Positions 25,070-30,362 of a stretch of DNA of 50,734 nt are shown here, one piece after another; within the stretch, counting starts at the first letter, position 1; each line of letters begins with the position of its first letter. The stretch lies in IMG/VR virus record IMGVR_UViG_3300030060_004561, positions 1 through 50,734 of that record, one strand, 5' to 3'. The notes under the pieces were generated by a model that saw only the letters and a list, made by a program, of their open reading frames with translations, was not told where the DNA came from and did not search any database. Both the position numbers and the translations under genes were made by a program. The stretch is from a virus.

Positions 25070-25089
25070 GGGGGAGCACTCGCTCCCCC
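25070..25089 (-). terminator. GC-rich hairpin, possible leftward terminator
   Basis: Arms GGGGGAGC and GCTCCCCC around ACTC, then TCTTTC on the - strand. It sits between two leftward genes, next to palindromic element 4. The U-tract is short, so it may attenuate rather than stop transcription. Confidence 0.5.
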
Positions 25090-25092
25090 CTG

Positions 25093-25112
25093 CTTAAGTC
25101 ACTCGACTTAAG
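25093..25112. repeat. Palindromic element 4 (loop ACTC)
   Basis: Arms CTTAAGTC and GACTTAAG (8 bp) around ACTC, the same loop as the adjacent GC hairpin. It lies 2 nt downstream of the stop of the DUF932 gene. Confidence 0.9.
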
Positions 25113-25114
25113 AA

Positions 25115-26176
25115 TTAGTTGTTGATCTCGTTGCCGATCTCACCTGTCCGACCATACTCTCCCATGTCTGCATATTCTGATGCGAGTGCGAAGGCATCTT
25201 GACTGATGCGTGGGCTGGCCTCGAAGTATTGATAGGCAGCACGATCCTTCGCACTCTTATGTGCTGTGTCCGTGCGCTTCTCCTCTACCATGTCGTGGTC
25301 TTGTACTGCAGTGACTGCATTGTATGCACCCCATACAGTACCACGTCCCAGCTCTGCACCATGCCTGCTGCCGTGGTATGCAGTCATGTACTTGTCGTAC
25401 ATATTGCCGGGGCGTCCGGTCATCTCGCCATTCTTGTAGTGACGAGGCTCCACCTTGGCGATGGTCTTGAAGTACCGCTCGACAGCGGGCTGCTTGATGG
25501 TGGTGGTTGCGAACTTCTGAAAGACCTTCACTGTATCGTTGAAGAAGATGCGGTGCTTCTCTAGCAATGACGTAGCAAAGTCAGTCTTCGCCTTGATGTC
25601 ACCACTGTGCTTGATGCTACCCGACTGCTGTGTCTTACCCTTGAGCGCAGCATACAGTGTGTTCTTACACACCACACGAATGGTTGTCATCTTGTACGTC
25701 AGGCTACGGTTACCCGTGTGACCTGTGACTATCAGCAGGTACGGCATGACAGTGTCACCATTGACCACATCTGCTGGATCAATGGGCATCTTAACCTGCA
25801 CCCATGCCAGCGCACCACGCTCATACTCACCGCACCCTACGAACTCACCGCCTTGGGCAATGATTGGATCGGCTATGCCAAACGCATGGATGTTGTCGAT
25901 CTCTTGGAAGCTCTGCCCTACCTGACCTAATGGTACACGTGTGTCACTGCGTAACACCATGCGTTGATCCTCTACCTCCACCCATCTGCGTGATGGTGCT
26001 GGATTCTGCTGCGTCACACCCCATCTGTCGGTGTGCTCTAGGTCGTCGTCATCCCATGCTACCTTAGCAAAGTAGGTACGCCAGTTCATACCGGAGTTGC
26101 TGATTAGGTCATGCGCTGTCTTCATGTCAGCGAACTTGGGTTTCTCACCTAGTGTAGTTGCTATTGTATCTAACAT
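25115..26176 (-). CDS. DUF932 phage/plasmid-like protein (TIGR03299 type)
   Basis: 353 residues. Diagnostic parts in order: VGQSFQEIDNIHAF, GCGEYERGALAWVQVK, GDTVMPYLLIVTGHTGNRS, TTIRVVCKNTLYAAL (the conserved RVVCKNT signature) and a C-terminal helical part with basic DHDMVEEKRTDTAHK. The family is widespread on phages and plasmids, usually near replication genes, and its role is unknown; a DNA-binding or replication-linked function has been proposed from context. ATG 26176 follows GAAAAGGAA. The leader carries palindrome 5. Confidence 0.85.
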   Translation of the reverse strand: MLDTIATTLGEKPKFADMKTAHDLISNSGMNWRTYFAKVAWDDDDLEHTDRWGVTQQNPAPSRRWVEVEDQRMVLRSDTRVPLGQVGQSFQEIDNIHAFGIADPIIAQGGEFVGCGEYERGALAWVQVKMPIDPADVVNGDTVMPYLLIVTGHTGNRSLTYKMTTIRVVCKNTLYAALKGKTQQSGSIKHSGDIKAKTDFATSLLEKHRIFFNDTVKVFQKFATTTIKQPAVERYFKTIAKVEPRHYKNGEMTGRPGNMYDKYMTAYHGSRHGAELGRGTVWGAYNAVTAVQDHDMVEEKRTDTAHKSAKDRAAYQYFEASPRISQDAFALASEYADMGEYGRTGEIGNEINN

Positions 26177-26178
26177 AT

Positions 26179-26493
26179 CTATTCCTTTTCTTTTGTGTTT
26201 GTGTTGTGTTGTTCCCTTAAGACACCCGTCTTAAGAATTCTTGGCAGGGGCGTGCACCGTATGCTGCGCTCATCTTGCAGCTCATCCCAGCTCTTAACCT
26301 TAAGAGTGGGCCTCACATATAATAACTCAAGCGATGCTTCCTCTTCATCGTTACTGTCTAGTATCTTGCACCAATCGTGTGCGTCATGCACATGATGCTG
26401 CTCCTTGGCTACCATCAGCCTGTCAAATGACCGTCTAATGTTCTCCTCTGTTGCGTTCATGCTGCCTAGATTTATTTTGATTTGAACTATCAT
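26179..26493 (-). CDS. Hypothetical protein, 104 aa, reading through palindrome 5
   Basis: Starts with ATG 26493 sharing bases with the upstream endolysin stop (TAATG). Residues 1-60 are helical (EENIRRSFDRLMVAKEQHHV). The last 20 residues (RILKTGVLREQ) come from palindrome 5 and the A-rich leader of the next gene, so this palindrome either sits inside the coding region or was acquired when an original stop was lost. No family recognised. Confidence 0.6.
   Translation of the reverse strand: MIVQIKINLGSMNATEENIRRSFDRLMVAKEQHHVHDAHDWCKILDSNDEEEASLELLYVRPTLKVKSWDELQDERSIRCTPLPRILKTGVLREQHNTNTKEKE
26216..26235. repeat. Palindromic element 5, compensatory variant (loop ACCC)
   Basis: Arms CTTAAGAC and GTCTTAAG around ACCC. 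Both arms differ from the consensus (TC/GA to AC/GT), and the stem is fully kept. Confidence 0.9.
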
Positions 26494-26951
26494 TACTTGT
26501 CCTTTCTGTAGAATTTATGTCTGCCTACTGTACTCACGTGCTTGTACGCTCGCGTCCAGTAATTATCTATATTGTCACGTGCATAATGGTCGGCGTGTTT
26601 AACATATGCCCTGTCTAATGCGTGCAAATGTATAGCTAATGCCTTTGCCTTGGGTGCTAAGTCGTGCGACTTAAGAAGTTGATTGAGCTTATTGAAGTTA
26701 GGGTCGGCTGGATTCCAGCATGAAAACTGCCACGTCTTCCCGTTATTCTTAAGACAGATGTCTTTAGCTGTCTTGTGTCTGTTGATTACACGCTGCTGAA
26801 TCACGCAGGCTACAGCATACATACCTTCGTATCCCTCGCCACGTGCCTCACCTAGCAGTGTCTTTGCTACTATCTCCTGCTCCTCTGTTAATTGCTGTGC
26901 CTGTGCCTGCGATGCTATCGCCAGCGCACACAGTAGTATCTTTTTACTCAT
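26493..26951 (-). CDS. Secreted SleB-type endolysin (cell-wall hydrolase)
   Basis: 152 residues from ATG 26951, preceded by GGAGGA. The signal peptide is MSKKILLCALAIASQAQA with cleavage likely after AQA (residue 18), so export goes by Sec. The body follows the SleB / Hydrolase_2 pattern: TLLGEARGEGYEGMYAVACV (E35 or E39 as catalytic acid), VIQQRVINR, WQFSCWNPADPN, ADHYARDNIDNYW and VGRHKFY. The enzyme would cleave peptidoglycan glycan strands for lysis. Palindrome 6 lies inside the coding region and specifies residues 92-98 (LLKSHDL). A 36-aa gene overlaps its start (ATGA). Confidence 0.87.
   Translation of the reverse strand: MSKKILLCALAIASQAQAQQLTEEQEIVAKTLLGEARGEGYEGMYAVACVIQQRVINRHKTAKDICLKNNGKTWQFSCWNPADPNFNKLNQLLKSHDLAPKAKALAIHLHALDRAYVKHADHYARDNIDNYWTRAYKHVSTVGRHKFYRKDK
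26658..26673. repeat. Palindromic element 6, degenerate, inside the endolysin gene
   Basis: TAAGTC-GTGC-GACTTA, 6-bp arms. It encodes LLKSHDL of the endolysin; the same SHDL would be read from palindrome 2. Confidence 0.75.
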
Positions 26952-27058
26952 TGGTTCCTCCATATTCTCAGCGGGTTACGTGTCACGTCACACACTGCGT
27001 GCGATGCTGTGACTAGCTGCCATTCCATATACTTCCAGCTCCATTTCCATTCATTCAT
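26948..27058 (-). CDS. Small Trp-rich protein, 36 aa, upstream of endolysin
   Basis: Sequence MNEWKWSWKYMEWQLVTASH then AVCDVTRNPLRIWRNQ. Start ATG 27058 follows GAAAGGAACAC, the leader type used across this operon, and the stop overlaps the endolysin start (ATGA). Six Trp in 36 residues is unusual. It may modulate lysis, or serve as a leader peptide that couples endolysin translation. No family recognised. Confidence 0.65.
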   Translation of the reverse strand: MNEWKWSWKYMEWQLVTASHAVCDVTRNPLRIWRNQ

Positions 27059-27085
27059 TGTGTTCCTTTCGTTTGTGTGTTGTTC

Positions 27086-27103
27086 TTAAGTCAAGTGACT
27101 TAA
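27086..27103. repeat. Palindromic element 7 (loop AAGT)
   Basis: Arms TTAAGTC and GACTTAA (7 bp) around AAGT, merging into an A-run that is the U-tract of the leftward terminator at 27112. It lies 28 nt upstream of the start at 27058. Confidence 0.9.
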
Positions 27104-27111
27104 AAAATAGC

Positions 27112-27145
27112 GGCGGGGAATGCGTATGCTCACGCACTCCCCGCC
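27112..27145 (-). terminator. Strong leftward intrinsic terminator
   Basis: 14-bp arms (27112-27125 and 27132-27145) with a 6-nt loop, then TATTTTTTAA on the - strand. The 20/37 position pairs as G-U only in - strand RNA and is an A-C mismatch on the other strand, which fixes the direction. Confidence 0.8.
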
Positions 27146-27243
27146 TGTCATATGTTTATTTCGGTGGGCGATTCCCCGACATTTGCCCTTAGCTCTCTCT
27201 GCTACGAGCCTTTTGGCCCGCTCGTCTGAGCATAGACGATAGC

Positions 27244-27265
27244 TCTTAAGTCAAACGACTTAAGA
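27244..27265. repeat. Palindromic element 8 (loop AAAC)
   Basis: Arms TCTTAAGTC and GACTTAAGA (9 bp) around AAAC, in the hairpin-rich block with no adjacent gene. Confidence 0.9.
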
Positions 27266-27485
27266 TGTGAGCGTGCGACAGCCCAGCTGTCATCGCTTTC
27301 GGTAGCCATACACTACGCGCTCCGTCGAGCACGCGCTGCGTTGCCACCGTGCGCTTGAGTCACTGCTGGATTTTACTCATGCTACCCTCATTGCTTTCAG
27401 CGTGAAGACAGAGAACGCAGCGGCGTACGATAGCTGCGCCTGTGCCTCCGTGCTACGGGCTTGCATTGTGCCAGCACGCTCACAC

Positions 27486-27505
27486 CTTAAGTCAGGCGAC
27501 TTAAG
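27486..27505. repeat. Palindromic element 9 (loop AGGC)
   Basis: Arms CTTAAGTC and GACTTAAG (8 bp) around AGGC. The next copy follows after 15 nt, with a GAACTC direct repeat between. Confidence 0.9.
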
Positions 27506-27520
27506 AACTCGCTTGCGAAC

Positions 27521-27542
27521 TCTTAAGTCGAGTGACTTAAAA
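27521..27542. repeat. Palindromic element 10 (loop GAGT)
   Basis: Core arms TTAAGTC and GACTTAA (27523-27540) around GAGT; one C/A mismatch breaks the outer pairs. The A-run after it is the U-tract of the terminator at 27552. Confidence 0.9.
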
Positions 27543-27551
27543 AAAGAGAGA

Positions 27552-27569
27552 GGGGAGCTTTCGCTCCCC
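27552..27569 (-). terminator. Leftward intrinsic terminator after the gene at 27590
   Basis: Arms GGGGAGC and GCTCCCC with a GAAA tetraloop on the - strand, then TCTCTCTTTTTTT. Classic intrinsic terminator, 20 nt beyond the stop at 27590. Confidence 0.8.
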
Positions 27570-27589
27570 CCTCGCTCGTGCGCTCCCGC

Positions 27590-28144
27590 TTAGGCGGTCT
27601 CGCTGACCTCCAGCTTGAAGGTCTTAGCGGCGATCTCGTCGAACCGCTTCGTGATCGCCTTGGCGATCGGCGACTCCGCGCCGCCTGCGTACTTGATGCA
27701 GGCGTCGAAGTCGATGTCGACGATCTTGCCCTTCTCGCGCTTGGCGCAGTGCTCCATGATCGCGACGATCACCTTGCGCTCTGTGTCGACCTTGACCGTG
27801 CGAGTGCGTGCAAAGAACCCGGCGGCGTTCAACGCCCGGTTGATCCGCAACGACACAGCGTTGTCGGAGCGCAGGCGGTGGTGCTTGTCCTTAAGCAGCT
27901 TGCCGACCTCGCTGTGAACCTTCGCCCACGGCGTGCCCTTGCCTGCTTTGTTCTTGCCTTTGACCAGCCCGACTTTCGCGCCGTACGCTTTCATGAAGCG
28001 CACGATCTCAGCCGTGCAGGCTTTCTCGACTTCAGTCTCCACGACAACCAGTTGCAGAATCGCATTTGCGACCGCGCCTGCGGTTTCTACGTTGGCGGTT
28101 TCGGTGATCTCCACAGTCGGGAGTTGGGGTATTTCAAACGTCAT
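27590..28144 (-). CDS. GC-rich protein of unknown function, 184 aa
   Basis: First gene of the leftward operon. N-terminus Ala/Val/Thr-rich, possibly helical. The middle is basic (LVKGKNKAGKGTPWAKVHSE, KLLKDKHHRLR). The end is Ala/Lys-rich (ESPIAKAITKRFDEIAAK). Base use is clearly more GC-rich than in neighbours, with many GCG, GTC and CTC codons, suggesting recent acquisition. The charge pattern suggests nucleic-acid binding. ATG 28144 follows GAAAGGAA. Confidence 0.75.
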   Translation of the reverse strand: MTFEIPQLPTVEITETANVETAGAVANAILQLVVVETEVEKACTAEIVRFMKAYGAKVGLVKGKNKAGKGTPWAKVHSEVGKLLKDKHHRLRSDNAVSLRINRALNAAGFFARTRTVKVDTERKVIVAIMEHCAKREKGKIVDIDFDACIKYAGGAESPIAKAITKRFDEIAAKTFKLEVSETA

Positions 28145-28180
28145 AACACTATTCCTTTCATGAGGGGCAGTATTGATATT

Positions 28181-28200
28181 CTTAAGTCGTGCGACTTAAG
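28181..28200. repeat. Palindromic element 11 (loop GTGC), operon head
   Basis: Arms CTTAAGTC and GACTTAAG around GTGC, 36 nt upstream of the first gene of the leftward operon. Confidence 0.9.
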
Positions 28201-28358
28201 CGGCCAATGTGATTGACCTTTTGCCTCTCACCTATATGACAACGGGGACTTTTAGGCCCCCAGCCTAACGCTGCCGTCTAAAAATCACCAGCAGGCGCAC
28301 CCACGCGGGGACGCCCCCACCCCCCCTTCGGGTAGACCCCACGTATAATATAAGGTGT
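28201..28358. promoter_or_regulatory. Divergent control region
   Basis: GC-rich 0.16 kb between the leftward operon and the rightward small terminase. It contains a GGGG...CCCC hairpin near 28242-28260 and C/G runs near 28310-28330. A TATAAT at 28344-28349 lacks a -35 partner. The leftward promoter must lie here or within the terminase start, but I cannot fix it. Confidence 0.4.
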
Positions 28359-28387
28359 TTGAGATTTTTTGGTATTTTCCCTATATT
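28359..28387 (+). promoter_or_regulatory. Sigma70-type promoter of the small terminase
   Basis: TTGAGA (28359-28364), 17-nt spacer, TATATT (28382-28387): 5 of 6 matches in each box. The start would fall at about 28394-28396, on or next to the ATG at 28396, implying a leaderless transcript. Confidence 0.6.
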
Positions 28388-28395
28388 GTTGACCT

Positions 28396-28896
28396 ATGGC
28401 GAATAAGAAGAAATACGACTGGGATGAGCTGCACAGCGAGTTCATTCGCAGCAATATCTCAATGCGAGACTTGGCGAAGAAGCACAGCATCAGCTACTCG
28501 TATCTAGCTAAGAAGTCATCTAAAGAGAACTGGTTCGAGCAGCGGGAGTCTTTTCAGAGCGAAGCTCGTGAGGCTGTGGCGAATGAAATAGCCAAGCAAG
28601 CGGAGCAGCAGAACAGCGAGCTGTCGAAGATCGTGTGCAAGTCTGCGGAGGAGCACGTTAAGCGATCTAAGGAGACCGGGGACAAACTGTACACACTGTT
28701 CCAAGCTGCGGTTACTGCTATGACTCAGGGGAATCTGCGGGAGATGCGGGGTGCCATTGACGCTTGGGTGGCACTAGACAACCAAATGCGTAAGATTCAC
28801 AAGGTGGACACTGAGTCTAACAAGCCTTTGATAAACATTGCGGTAATGGGGGCGTTGCCCTCGACTCGCACTACCGCTGAAGTGGTTGATGTTTAG
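28396..28896 (+). CDS. Small terminase-like DNA-binding protein
   Basis: 166 residues. N-terminal HTH: DWDELHSEFIRSNISMRDLA then KKHSISYSYLAKKSSKENW, as in small terminases and phage HTH proteins. The middle is a coiled-coil-like helix (EAREAVANEIAKQAEQQNSE) and the C-terminal part has VTAMTQGNLREMRGAIDAWV. It would recognise packaging start sites and recruit TerL, although TerL is 15 kb away. A pure regulator is the alternative. No ribosome site before ATG 28396. Confidence 0.65.
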   Translation: MANKKKYDWDELHSEFIRSNISMRDLAKKHSISYSYLAKKSSKENWFEQRESFQSEAREAVANEIAKQAEQQNSELSKIVCKSAEEHVKRSKETGDKLYTLFQAAVTAMTQGNLREMRGAIDAWVALDNQMRKIHKVDTESNKPLINIAVMGALPSTRTTAEVVDV

Positions 28897-29147
28897 AGAA
28901 GTTCAATGCTCTTAATCATTCCCTTTGGAAGTGCTGTGTAGTCCCCTTCTTTAAGGCTGTCGTCCTTAACAGGCTCTGTGAAGTAGGATGAGGCTATGAC
29001 GATGTAATCGTCGAACTCTTGGTGCAGATAGCCAACGGTTACTGCAGGTGCGGGCTTTGCTGATTTTGCTTCGGCATTTATGACTCCGGTAACATCAATC
29101 CAATGAACCTTGCATAGCTTACCCTTTTTTGGAATACGTGCCCCCAC
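28893..29147 (-). CDS. Conserved phage hypothetical protein, 84 aa
   Basis: Begins at GTG 29147 (VKMG-like opening MGARIPKKGK). Later VHWIDVTGVINAEAK and VTVGYLHQEFDDYIVIASSY, ending in PKGMIKSIELL. The pattern of W-x-D, GYL and C-terminal IP(K)G-I-x-x-I is seen in many small phage proteins of unknown role. Its 3' end overlaps that of the small terminase by 4 bp, tail to tail. A weak start region lowers confidence in the exact N-terminus. Confidence 0.65.
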   Translation of the reverse strand: MGARIPKKGKLCKVHWIDVTGVINAEAKSAKPAPAVTVGYLHQEFDDYIVIASSYFTEPVKDDSLKEGDYTALPKGMIKSIELL

Positions 29148-29156
29148 ACATTGATT

Positions 29157-29360
29157 CTAATTGCCTTTGCGAAGACGGGCAAGGGCAACAGTGCGGCGGC
29201 GTTTAGATTCTTCCTTTAGCTGCGCGGCAAGCTCCGGTTCGTCAATTCTTAGCGCGATGTAGGCCGACTCCAGCATTGAGCTATCGGCGGTGCCGTGAAG
29301 CCACTTTGTCGCCACCTTGACCCACTCTTGTCTGTCGTATGAACGCACGTTGTCGGACAT
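29157..29360 (-). CDS. Hypothetical protein, 67 aa
   Basis: Helical and basic: MSDNVRSYDRQEWVKVATKW, then ESAYIALRIDEPELAAQLKE and a tail ESKRRRTVALARLRKGN. Starts with ATG 29360, 3 nt past the stop of the 23-aa frame upstream. No family recognised. Confidence 0.65.
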   Translation of the reverse strand: MSDNVRSYDRQEWVKVATKWLHGTADSSMLESAYIALRIDEPELAAQLKEESKRRRTVALARLRKGN

Positions 29361-29363
29361 TTG

Positions 29364-29435
29364 TTATACCGTTGCGAGGCAGTACACAATGTACAGGAAA
29401 CAGGCTGCTAGGAATAGGTCGAAGATTAGATTCAC
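29364..29435 (-). CDS. Possible 23-aa membrane peptide
   Basis: GTG 29435 with AGGA close upstream gives MNLIFDLFLAACFLYIVYCL then ATV, one hydrophobic span. Adjacent genes leave a 78-bp gap that this frame fills, with a stop just before the next ATG. Too short to be certain. Confidence 0.35.
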   Translation of the reverse strand: MNLIFDLFLAACFLYIVYCLATV

Positions 29436-29440
29436 TGTCC

Positions 29441-30010
29441 TCAAATCGTGATCTCTTCCACCCCGTTCATGTCTATGTAGGCGTTTTCTCTTAATGCAGT
29501 ACCCCCGTTTATGGTTTTCTGCGTCTCGGTAGTCATCACCTCGAATTTGATTCTCCACTCTAAGCCACCCGTATCCTTGTTGTATTCTGCTAATAGTGTG
29601 TGGTAGCAAACGCTTGAGTCTACTAACACCAAAAGGCCAGTAAGATTAGTCCTTAGCGAGTACGCTGTGTCGTAACATCGTTTTAGTTTGTCGTATGTTA
29701 CTAGCCATGTTCCTTTCCACTCATCAAAGAATTTCTCTTTGGTTACACCAAATCGTGATTTAATTTCCATTACTTGGTTTATCTCGGCATCTATCCATAC
29801 GCATCTAGCATCTACCGGGGAGCCTATGTGCTTAGACGCCCATTGTCCGTCCGGTATCCCAATAATTGCATCTAGGTCTGCATACCTGTCTTGGTTGGTT
29901 TCAATCCAGCAATGCTTTGGATTTTTCTTGTTCCACGCTTTTAGCCCTTTTCTTGCCCAGTCAACGGCTACTAACCCCATCGGGGACATTGCGTCTATGT
30001 CCTTTTTCAT
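29441..30010 (-). CDS. PD-(D/E)XK nuclease-like protein, 189 aa
   Basis: From ATG 30010: DRYADLDAIIGIPDGQ (D45 or D47), then QVMEIKSRFG (E82-I-K84), W/K motifs GTWLVTYDKLKR and a C-terminal TQKTINGGTALRENAYID. This is the pattern of phage PD-(D/E)XK proteins (acidic strand followed by E-x-K). The frame is open further upstream to a GTG at 30088 that would add the hairpin region; I prefer 30010 because it avoids it, although no ribosome site is visible. Probable role: DNA processing in replication or recombination. Confidence 0.68.
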   Translation of the reverse strand: MKKDIDAMSPMGLVAVDWARKGLKAWNKKNPKHCWIETNQDRYADLDAIIGIPDGQWASKHIGSPVDARCVWIDAEINQVMEIKSRFGVTKEKFFDEWKGTWLVTYDKLKRCYDTAYSLRTNLTGLLVLVDSSVCYHTLLAEYNKDTGGLEWRIKFEVMTTETQKTINGGTALRENAYIDMNGVEEITI

Positions 30011-30019
30011 AATTGGAGG

Positions 30020-30091
30020 GGGGTGGTGCTGCGGGAGAGAGGCCCAGCGGGGAGCTGGGAAGGAGGTTCCCGTGAGAATCAGCACCACCCC
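30020..30091. other. Nested stem-loop with embedded Shine-Dalgarno
   Basis: Outer 12-bp arms GGGGTGGTGCTG (30020-30031) and CAGCACCACCCC (30080-30091). Within: CGGGA/TCCCG (30032-30036 and 30068-30072) and CCCAGC/GCTGGG. AAGGAGGT sits at 30060-30067 and can also form GGGAA-GGAGG-TTCCC. It is directly upstream of the start at 30010 on the - strand. Confidence 0.75.
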
Positions 30092-30135
30092 TTAAATAGT
30101 TTTAACAATACGTTGTTCCCATACGTCTAATAAGT

Positions 30136-30231
30136 ATGAATGAGTTTGGTCTAGCTTTAGCACTGGTGGATACAGCAGCAGTGGTTCTCACTGCGGGTAG
30201 TCTTTTTTATATCGCAACGAAGATGAAGTAG
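30136..30231 (+). CDS. Possible 31-aa membrane peptide
   Basis: MNEFGLALALVDTAAVVLTA then GSLFYIATKMK: one hydrophobic helix with a basic C-terminus. It is in a gap and overlaps the end of the gene at 30188 on the other strand by 44 bp. No good ribosome site, so it may be chance. Confidence 0.3.
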   Translation: MNEFGLALALVDTAAVVLTAGSLFYIATKMK

Positions 30232-30361
30232 GCTTATGCGCCCGCTTCCCCCGCCCCCAGTTGATAGCGTCATAGTTTTTGTCGTACTGCTTCTTGTCGG
30301 CATGGCGTGCCTTGCTGCCCTTGCCGCTACTTGAAACAGGCTTTCCATCGTATCCAATCAT
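30188..30361 (-). CDS. Small basic phage protein, 57 aa
   Basis: MIGYDGKPVSSSGKGSKARH, then DKKQYDKNYDAINWGRGKRA and a polar end. The opening and DKKxYDKNYD pattern resemble small phage proteins I have seen near replication genes. ATG 30361 follows GGAG by 5 nt, and the upstream stop lies 1 nt before it. This frame is preferred over the overlapping frame 30157-30357. Confidence 0.68.
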   Translation of the reverse strand: MIGYDGKPVSSSGKGSKARHADKKQYDKNYDAINWGRGKRAHKPTSSSLRYKKDYPQ

Positions 30362-30362
30362 A

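Larger units (their letters stand above)
27104..27570. other. Hairpin-rich block without a large gene
   Basis: About 0.46 kb with no convincing long gene. Hairpins seen: terminator 27112-27145; ACGAGC/GCTCGT at 27204-27225, competing with TCGTCT-GAGCAT-AGACGA at 27222-27239; palindrome 8; GACAGC-CCA-GCTGTC at 27277-27291; a GCTC-CGTC-GAGC stem near 27316-27334; CGCAGC/GCTGCG at 27416-27438; palindromes 9 and 10; and terminator 27552-27569. A 29-codon leftward frame (27377-27466, starting MQARSTEAQAQL) overlaps a 6-codon frame (27360-27380) by ATGA, but neither has a ribosome site. It may make a structured leftward RNA. Confidence 0.6.

Noticed and set aside
21744-28200. CRISPR array
   Set aside because: The palindromes are spaced from 15 nt to over 1 kb apart with genes between, and no cas genes are seen.
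30157-30357. Alternative 66-aa frame
   Set aside because: The frame at 30188-30361 has a better ribosome site and a phage-like sequence.
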